Source: Candidatus Rokuibacteriota bacterium (GTDB lineage: Bacteria; Methylomirabilota; Methylomirabilia; Rokubacteriales; CSP1-6). Taken from it: a DNA stretch of 10,161 nucleotides. The DNA is taken from positions 1 through 10,161 of the forward strand of contig JACORX010000454.1 in the NCBI GenBank assembly GCA_016179165.1. The letters are read 5' to 3'. Numbering within the stretch: position 1 is the stretch's first letter; each line of letters starts with the position of its first letter. Below, one piece after another: positions 5,557-10,161 of this stretch. The position numbers and the translations under genes were made by a program. The notes beneath the pieces were generated by a model, which saw only the letters and a list, made by a program, of their open reading frames with translations, searched no databases and was not told the DNA's origin.

Positions 5557-5768
5557 TGGCATTCCCCTCGCTCGAGCAGTCCCTGGACAAGGTGTCGAAC
5601 CGCTACCTGCTGGTGGTCCTGGCGGCCAAGCGCGCGCGCCAGCTCAACCGCGGCGCCGCGGCGCTGGTCGAGACCAAGCACAAGAAGCCGACCAGCACGG
5701 CCCTCGAGGAGATCGCCGAGGCCAAGATCGGCTACCGTGTCCGCGAAGAGGACGCGCCGAAGGAGTAG
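5556..5768 (+). CDS. rpoZ: RNA polymerase omega subunit
   Basis: Omega is a small subunit that latches onto the beta' C-terminal region and helps assemble RNA polymerase. The 70-aa product shows the family core: LDKVSNRYLLVVLAAKRARQLNRG (about 10-33), then KPTSTALEEIAEAKIGYR near 45-62 with an acidic tail. Length is typical. GGAGG (5541-5545) serves as ribosome site. The ATG at 5556 overlaps the gmk stop (TGATG); the GTG one codon earlier (5553) is an equally open alternative with a slightly better spacing. It sits between gmk and coaBC as in many bacteria. Confidence 0.94.
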   Translation: MAFPSLEQSLDKVSNRYLLVVLAAKRARQLNRGAAALVETKHKKPTSTALEEIAEAKIGYRVREEDAPKE

Positions 5769-5774
5769 GCGGCC

Positions 5775-7007
5775 GTGACGCTCGCGGGCAAGCAGGTCAT
5801 TCTCGGCATCACCGGCAGCATCGCCGCCTACAAGGCGGTGCTGCTGCTGCGTGAGCTGACCGCGCGTGCCGCCGAGGTGACCGTGGTCATGACGGCCGGC
5901 GCCGAGCACTTCGTCGGCCCCCTCACCTTCCGGACGCTGTCGGGCCGGCCGGTGCTGTCGAACCTCTTCGATCCGCAGAGCGACGACGCGGTCGAGCACG
6001 TGGCGCTGGCCGAGCGCACCCACGTCTTCATCGTGGCGCCGGCCACGGCCAATCTCCTGGCCAAGGCCGCCCACGGGATCGCCGATGACTTCCTCACCAC
6101 GCTCCTGCTGGCGGCCCGGTGTCCTGTCCTGATGGCCCCCGCCATGGACGGCGGCATGTGGGACCACGCCGCCGTGCAGGCCAACGTCACCACACTGCGC
6201 GAGCGGGGCGTGACGGTCCTCGAGCCGGACACGGGCGCGCTCGCCTCGGGCCTCCACGGCAGAGGCCGGCTGCCCGAGATCGAGACGATCGTCGAAGAAG
6301 TCGAGCGCCTGCTGGCACCCGTCCGCGACCTGGCCGGCGAGCGCATGCTCGTCACCTCCGGGCCGACCCGCGAGCCCATCGATCCCGTGCGCTACCTCTC
6401 GAACCGCTCCTCGGGCAAGATGGGCCACGCCGTCGCGACCGCGGCGCTCCGGCGCGGCGCGGAAGTCGTGCTGATCTCGGGGCCGACGGCGCTCAAGCCG
6501 CCCGCGGGCGCCGTCTACGTCCCCGTGCAGACGGCTGAGGAGATGCGCGAGGCCGCGCTCCAGCACCTGGGCACGGCGACCGTCGTCATCAAGGCCGCCG
6601 CCGTCGCCGACTACCGCGTGGAGCGGCCGAGCGCGACCAAGATCAAGTCCGGCGGCAAGCGCGACGGGTGGAGCCTCGATCTCGTGGCCAACCCCGACAT
6701 CCTGAAAGAGCTGGCGCAGAAGAAGGGCGGCGCCTTCCTCGTCGGCTTCGCCGCCGAGACCAACGACGTCCGGGCGCACGCCGCCGACAAGCTCCGCGCC
6801 AAGGGCATCGATCTCCTCGTCGCCAACGACGTCAGCCAGCACGGCATCGGCTTCGAGGCCGACGACAACCAGGTCATCCTGCTGGACCGCTGGGGCGGGG
6901 TGCTGGACCTGCCGCGCATGACCAAGATCCAGGTGGCGCACGCCATCCTGGACCGCGTGCTGGCCCTTCGCGCGGCCCCGAAGCCTCGCCGCACGCCCTC
7001 TCGCTGA
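5775..7007 (+). CDS. coaBC: Bifunctional phosphopantothenoylcysteine decarboxylase / phosphopantothenate-cysteine ligase
   Basis: CoaBC performs two steps of coenzyme A synthesis: joining cysteine to 4'-phosphopantothenate with CTP, then FMN-dependent decarboxylation to 4'-phosphopantetheine. Residues 1 to about 185 are the flavoprotein decarboxylase: GITGSIAAYKA (11-21), catalytic H75 in VEHVAL, APATANLLAK (88-97), PAMDGGMW (122-129) and GALASGLHGRGRLPE (154-168). Residues about 187-400 are the ligase: VTSGPTREPIDPVRYLSNRSSGKMG (193-217), AAAVADYR (274-281), NPDILKEL, FLVGFAAET (321-329) and LLVANDVS. The usual PXMN Asn and the ACG Cys (E. coli Dfp N125, C158) are Asp125 and Ser158 here, a combination I recall from Bacteroidetes CoaBC as well. 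The start is GTG at 5775, with AGGAG (5761-5765) overlapping the rpoZ end. Confidence 0.95.
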   Translation: MTLAGKQVILGITGSIAAYKAVLLLRELTARAAEVTVVMTAGAEHFVGPLTFRTLSGRPVLSNLFDPQSDDAVEHVALAERTHVFIVAPATANLLAKAAHGIADDFLTTLLLAARCPVLMAPAMDGGMWDHAAVQANVTTLRERGVTVLEPDTGALASGLHGRGRLPEIETIVEEVERLLAPVRDLAGERMLVTSGPTREPIDPVRYLSNRSSGKMGHAVATAALRRGAEVVLISGPTALKPPAGAVYVPVQTAEEMREAALQHLGTATVVIKAAAVADYRVERPSATKIKSGGKRDGWSLDLVANPDILKELAQKKGGAFLVGFAAETNDVRAHAADKLRAKGIDLLVANDVSQHGIGFEADDNQVILLDRWGGVLDLPRMTKIQVAHAILDRVLALRAAPKPRRTPSR

Positions 7008-7012
7008 CCACG

Positions 7013-7705
7013 ATGGAGGACCCGCGCGCGGCTCTCGGCGAGGCGCTCGCCGCCGTCGCCGATACCCTCCGCCACCACCGCGACCTGGGTCTCAAGGAGA
7101 TTCAGCGTAACCGGCCCGAGCCGCCGGACGCCGCGCAGGACCTGGCCGCGCAGGAGAAGGCGCTCCAGGGCTGCACGCGCTGCAAGCTTTCGCAAAGCCG
7201 CTCGACGATCGTCTTCGGCTCGGGCAACCCGAATGCGCGGCTGGTCGTGATCGGGGAGGGACCGGGCGAGGAAGAAGACAAGCAGGGCAAGCCCTTCGTC
7301 GGCCGCGCGGGCCAGCTCCTGACCAAGATGCTCGCCTCGGTCCACTTCGACCGCGAGCGCGACTGCTACATCTGCAACGTCGTCAAGTGCCGCCCCGAGA
7401 AGAACCGCAACCCCGAGCCCGACGAGGTCTCGGCGTGCAACCCGTTCCTGCTGGCGCAGCTCGACATGATCCGGCCGGCCGTGATCCTGGCCCTCGGCAA
7501 CTTCGCCGCGCAAACGCTCCTCGGCACCAAGGAGGGCATCACTAAGCTCCGCGGCCGAGCCTATTCCTACCACGACATCGTGCTGGTGCCGACCTTCCAC
7601 CCGGCCTTCCTCCTGCGCAACCCGGGAGACCAGTACAAGCGCATGGCCTGGGACGACCTCAAGCTCGCGCGGCGCGAATGGGAGCGCTTGACGGGCGCGT
7701 CGTGA
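7013..7705 (+). CDS. udg: Family 4 uracil-DNA glycosylase with iron-sulfur cluster
   Basis: Removes uracil (from cytosine deamination or dUTP misincorporation) to begin base excision repair. The 230-aa product has the family 4 signature GEGPGEEEDKQGKPFVGRAG (81-100), LLTKML, NVVKCRPEKNRNP (122-134) and FHPAFLLR (195-202). Four cysteines expected to hold the 4Fe-4S cluster are C54 and C57 (CTRC), C126 (KCRP) and C142 (SACNPF); C118 and C121 are additional. The first 50 residues form a charged helical extension common in bacterial members. I chose the ATG at 7013, five bases after the coaBC stop, because the frame upstream lies only within coaBC. Its 3' end overlaps the predicted priA start by 28 bases, suggesting coupled translation. 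Confidence 0.93.
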   Translation: MEDPRAALGEALAAVADTLRHHRDLGLKEIQRNRPEPPDAAQDLAAQEKALQGCTRCKLSQSRSTIVFGSGNPNARLVVIGEGPGEEEDKQGKPFVGRAGQLLTKMLASVHFDRERDCYICNVVKCRPEKNRNPEPDEVSACNPFLLAQLDMIRPAVILALGNFAAQTLLGTKEGITKLRGRAYSYHDIVLVPTFHPAFLLRNPGDQYKRMAWDDLKLARREWERLTGAS

Positions 7706-9474
7706 TCGCCGATGTCGTGTTCGATCTGCCGCTCGACCACCCCTTCTCGTATCGCATTCCCGACTCGTTGATCGTGACACCCGGCCAGCGCGTGAGCGCG
7801 CCGCTCGGCGGCCGCGGCACGCGCGTGGGCGTGGCCGTCGCGATCCGCGATGGCGATGCGGCAGGCCTGCACGCCATCGAGCGGGTCGTGGAGCCCGCGC
7901 CCATCCTCTCGGCGGGCGCCCTCGAGCTCGGCCGGTGGATCGCCGACGAGAGCCTGTCCTCGTGGGGCTCGACGCTCCTCGCGCTCCTGCCGCCTCCTCC
8001 CCGCTCGAAACGCGCGGAAGTCCTTGCTCCGCCTATCGAGCCGGCGCGTGGCGCCGCGGCGCCGCCACCCGAGGTCTGGATGGACGTTCAGCGTGAAGAT
8101 CGTCTCGCCGCGGCATTGGGCGACACCCCCGGCGGCGCGCTCGTGATCGCGCCGGACACCGACAGCGCGGCGCGGTGGGCGCGGCGGCTCGACGCGGCCC
8201 GCCTCGACAGCGGCGCGGGCCCCGCGGAGCGGCGCGCGGCGTGGTTCGCCGCGGCACGGGGGCGCGTCAGCATAGTGGTCGGCACCCGCGGGGCGCTTCT
8301 GGTGCCGCTCCCCCCGCCGGCAGTCCTCGTCCTGCTGGATGAGCAGGATCCAAGCCACAAGCCGCCGGGGCCGCCGCGGCTTCATTCGCGCGACATCCTG
8401 CTCCGCCGAGCGGCACTGGACGGCAGCCGCCTGATCATGCTCGCGGGAGCGCCGTCGGCCGAGGTCTGGCAGAAGTCCGTAGCGGGCACGGTCACGCGCG
8501 TAGCCGACGGGCCGGCACCCTGGCCCGAGGTGATCGCCTCCGACACGCGCGGCATCCTCCGCAACCACCCGCTGACGCTCCCGCTGACGCGCGCCATCGA
8601 GAACATGTCGCGGGCCGGCAAGAGCGTGGCGCTTGTCGTGAGCCGGTCGGCCGGAGCCATCGGGTGCAACGACTGCGGCGCGGTCCTTCGCTGTCCCGCG
8701 TGCGGCGTCGCGCTTCAACTGCGGCGCGATCGCCGCGGAATGGCGTGCCGGTTGTGTGCAAAGACCGATGCCGTGCCCGAGCGCTGCCCCGGCTGCGGCG
8801 GCCACCGTCTCCAGCCCTTCGGCTGGGACGCCGAGCGCGTCGAGGCGTCGGTGCGCCGCCGCTTCCCTCGCCTGACGGTGTCGCGCAGCGATCCAAGCGC
8901 CCAGGTGCAGGTCGGCACTGCCGCGCTCCTACGTACACCACGCCCGCGCCCGTGGGGCGCCGTCGGCTTCGTCTGGTTCGACGGCTTCCTGCGCGTGCCG
9001 GACTTCCGCGCCGGTGAGCGCGCCTTCCAGTTGCTCTGGTCTGCGGCCGAGGCGGTCGGCACCGGCGGGCGGCTCATCGTCCAGACGCTCCACCCCGACC
9101 ACTACGCCGTCGCCGCCGTGCGCGGCCAGGACCGCGACGCCTTCTACCGGCAGGAACTCCCGTTCCGCTCCGAGCTGGGCTACCCGCCCTTCCGGCGTCT
9201 CTGCCACGTCTCGGCGCGCGGCAAGACGGCGGCCGGCGCCAAAACGCTGATCGACGAGGCCGCGGGCGCCCTTGCCGGCATCGAGGGGCTGACGATGTAT
9301 CCCCCCATGGCGCTCGGCGCCCCCGGGGCCGCCGCGGCGGCTCGCATGCGTGTCGTGGTCAAGGGCCCGGATGACCTGCCCCGGCTCGTCTCCCAGGCGC
9401 TGCGCCCCTTTCTCGAGCGCGGACGACGCTCGCACGGTGTGGTAGAAATAGAGATGGACCCGGTCAACTCCTAG
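7678..9474 (+). CDS. priA: Degenerate PriA (primosomal protein N') lacking helicase motifs
   Basis: PriA normally binds stalled forks and reloads the replicative helicase, using an ATP-driven 3'-5' helicase. This 598-aa version is shorter than the usual 650-830. Kept parts: the N-terminal DNA-binding domain (ADVVFDLPLDHPFSYRIP, 11-28), a winged-helix-like region to about 105, eight zinc cysteines (C330, 333, 339, 342, 357, 360, 370, 373) and the C-terminal domain (LGYPPFRRLCHV, 500-511; VVEIEMDPVNS). Altered parts: no GxTGSGKT P-loop before ALVIAPDT (154-161); DEEH is DEQD (221-224); GSATP is AGAPS (256-260); the QxxGRAGR arginine finger region is WSAAEAVGTGG (454-464). It should not hydrolyse ATP, and likely acts as a fork-binding platform, as proposed for actinobacterial PriA. 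Start: ATG at 7678; GTG at 7702, overlapping the udg stop, is a close alternative. Confidence 0.88.
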   Translation: MGALDGRVVIADVVFDLPLDHPFSYRIPDSLIVTPGQRVSAPLGGRGTRVGVAVAIRDGDAAGLHAIERVVEPAPILSAGALELGRWIADESLSSWGSTLLALLPPPPRSKRAEVLAPPIEPARGAAAPPPEVWMDVQREDRLAAALGDTPGGALVIAPDTDSAARWARRLDAARLDSGAGPAERRAAWFAAARGRVSIVVGTRGALLVPLPPPAVLVLLDEQDPSHKPPGPPRLHSRDILLRRAALDGSRLIMLAGAPSAEVWQKSVAGTVTRVADGPAPWPEVIASDTRGILRNHPLTLPLTRAIENMSRAGKSVALVVSRSAGAIGCNDCGAVLRCPACGVALQLRRDRRGMACRLCAKTDAVPERCPGCGGHRLQPFGWDAERVEASVRRRFPRLTVSRSDPSAQVQVGTAALLRTPRPRPWGAVGFVWFDGFLRVPDFRAGERAFQLLWSAAEAVGTGGRLIVQTLHPDHYAVAAVRGQDRDAFYRQELPFRSELGYPPFRRLCHVSARGKTAAGAKTLIDEAAGALAGIEGLTMYPPMALGAPGAAAAARMRVVVKGPDDLPRLVSQALRPFLERGRRSHGVVEIEMDPVNS

Positions 9475-9478
9475 GAGG
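9473..9478 (+). promoter_or_regulatory. Ribosome binding site of def, within the priA stop
   Basis: AGGAGG is a perfect Shine-Dalgarno nine bases before the def GTG. It overlaps the priA TAG (9472-9474), so ribosomes finishing priA are placed to start def. It decides the GTG at 9488 as the start. Confidence 0.85.
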
Positions 9479-9487
9479 CCCGCGCAC

Positions 9488-10009
9488 GTGGCACTGCTCG
9501 AAGTCAGGCTCTACGGCGACCCGACGCTCCGGCGCAAGGCCGAGCACGTGCGCGAGGTCACGCCGGAGATCCGCCGGGCGATCGGCGACATGGTCGAGAC
9601 CATGTACAGCCAGGCCGGCATCGGCCTGGCCGCGCCGCAGGTGGGCTTCCCCTATTGCCTCCTGGTCATGGACGACGGCAAGGGCGGCGCCCGCGCGCTG
9701 ATCAACCCCATCATCACGAGCCGCAGCGGGTCCGTCGTGGACGAGGAAGGCTGCCTGTCGCTCCCCGGCATCTTCGGCGACGTCGAGCGCAGCAAGTCCG
9801 TCACCGTCCAGGCCACGGACGAGGACGGCCTACCCTTCAACCTCGACGCCACGGGGATGCAGGCGCGCGTCATCCAGCACGAGATGGACCACCTGGAGGG
9901 CGTGCTCTTCATCGACCACTTCTCGCCCGTCGCGCGCGACCGCATCAAGAAGCGGATCCAGAAACACGGCTTCCCCAAGGAGAGGCGCTCTCGAGCCTTC
10001 GCGCTCTAA
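9488..10009 (+). CDS. def: Peptide deformylase
   Basis: Removes the formyl group from the N-terminal methionine of new proteins, using a metal (commonly Fe2+) in the cytosol at the ribosome exit. The 173-aa product has all three family motifs: GIGLAAPQVG (44-53), EGCLSLPG (87-94, metal-binding C89) and QHEMDHLEG (130-138, metal ligands H131 and H135, catalytic E132). The N-terminal RLYGDPTLRRKA fits the family, and the basic tail after about 150 is normal. The GTG start has a perfect AGGAGG. It is followed after one base by fmt, which adds the formyl group, the common def-fmt pairing. Confidence 0.97.
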   Translation: MALLEVRLYGDPTLRRKAEHVREVTPEIRRAIGDMVETMYSQAGIGLAAPQVGFPYCLLVMDDGKGGARALINPIITSRSGSVVDEEGCLSLPGIFGDVERSKSVTVQATDEDGLPFNLDATGMQARVIQHEMDHLEGVLFIDHFSPVARDRIKKRIQKHGFPKERRSRAFAL

Positions 10010-10010
10010 A

Positions 10011-10161
10011 TTGCGCGTTCTCTTCTACGGGACGCCCGAGTTCGCGCTGCCGACGCTCGAAGCCCTCCTCGAGCGCCACGCCGTCTCCGCCGTCGTCACC
10101 CAGCCCGACAGGCCCGCCGGCCGCGGTCAACGGCTCCAGCCGCCGCCTGTCAAGGATCGCG
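10011..10161 (+). CDS. fmt: Methionyl-tRNA formyltransferase, N-terminal fragment
   Basis: Fmt formylates initiator Met-tRNA with 10-formyltetrahydrofolate. The window holds 50 codons: (M)RVLFYGTPEFALPTLEAL, then AVVTQPDRPAGRGQRL and PPPVK, which match the start of the Fmt Rossmann domain. The start is TTG at 10011, one base after the def stop; no ATG or GTG lies in this frame nearby, and the next residues already belong to the first strand. AAGGAGAGG (9977-9985) is 25 bases upstream, too far for direct use, so initiation may depend on ribosomes ending def. The gene continues past the window. Confidence 0.9.
   Translation, partial: MRVLFYGTPEFALPTLEALLERHAVSAVVTQPDRPAGRGQRLQPPPVKDR

Noticed and set aside
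2311..5562. A 1083-codon open frame on the minus strand
   Set aside because: It lies antisense to three well-supported genes, its product is an Arg/His/Ala-rich composition typical of high-GC shadows, and it shows no recognisable domain.
6668..7012. Upstream extension of the UDG frame into coaBC
   Set aside because: The extra residues are Arg/Pro-rich antiphase translation of coaBC; the family N-terminus fits the ATG at 7013.

Overview
The window is very G+C-rich bacterial DNA carrying compact housekeeping operons, nearly all on the + strand. The gene order, the GTG/TTG starts and the protein sequences suggest an uncultivated high-GC lineage such as Rokubacteria/Methylomirabilota (NC10) or a deltaproteobacterium-like group. 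That placement is inference; no 16S gene or other decisive marker is present.

Region 1 (1-2178) is a pyrimidine block: the 3' end of carB, then pyrF, pyrE and an hpt-like gene, joined by overlaps of 17, 4 and 1 bases. Together these make carbamoyl phosphate, form OMP from orotate and decarboxylate it to UMP. The last gene belongs to the hypoxanthine phosphoribosyltransferase family, but two acidic residues normally essential in its active site are Gly and Ala.

Region 2 (2175-3880) is the accessory stretch. A roughly 151-bp imperfect palindrome with CTAGCAGG/CCTGCTAG ends supplies the hpt stop codon. It is followed by a secreted/membrane protein combining a bactofilin-like beta-repeat domain with about five membrane helices. 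A minus-strand relic of a TauC/SsuC-type ABC permease comes next. The stretch ends in a strong sigma70-type promoter (TTGACA-N17-TATTCT) and a perfect 8-bp leader hairpin ahead of yicC. A 14-bp sequence at the right end of the palindrome recurs exactly at the stop codon of the membrane protein gene.

Region 3 (3881-10161) is the widespread yicC-gmk-rpoZ-coaBC-(family 4 uracil-DNA glycosylase)-priA-def-fmt cluster. It links RNA turnover, GMP phosphorylation, the RNA polymerase omega subunit, coenzyme A synthesis, uracil repair, replication restart and N-formylmethionine metabolism. A repeat array lies just before gmk. The PriA is short (598 aa) and has lost the Walker A loop and the other helicase motifs, while its eight zinc-binding cysteines and N-terminal DNA-binding domain remain.

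I found no complete new defence or mobile system. The most notable points are the altered Hpt, the helicase-dead PriA, the CTAG-ended palindromic element with its 14-bp echo, and the permease relic beside the yicC promoter. There are no tRNA, rRNA or CRISPR features.
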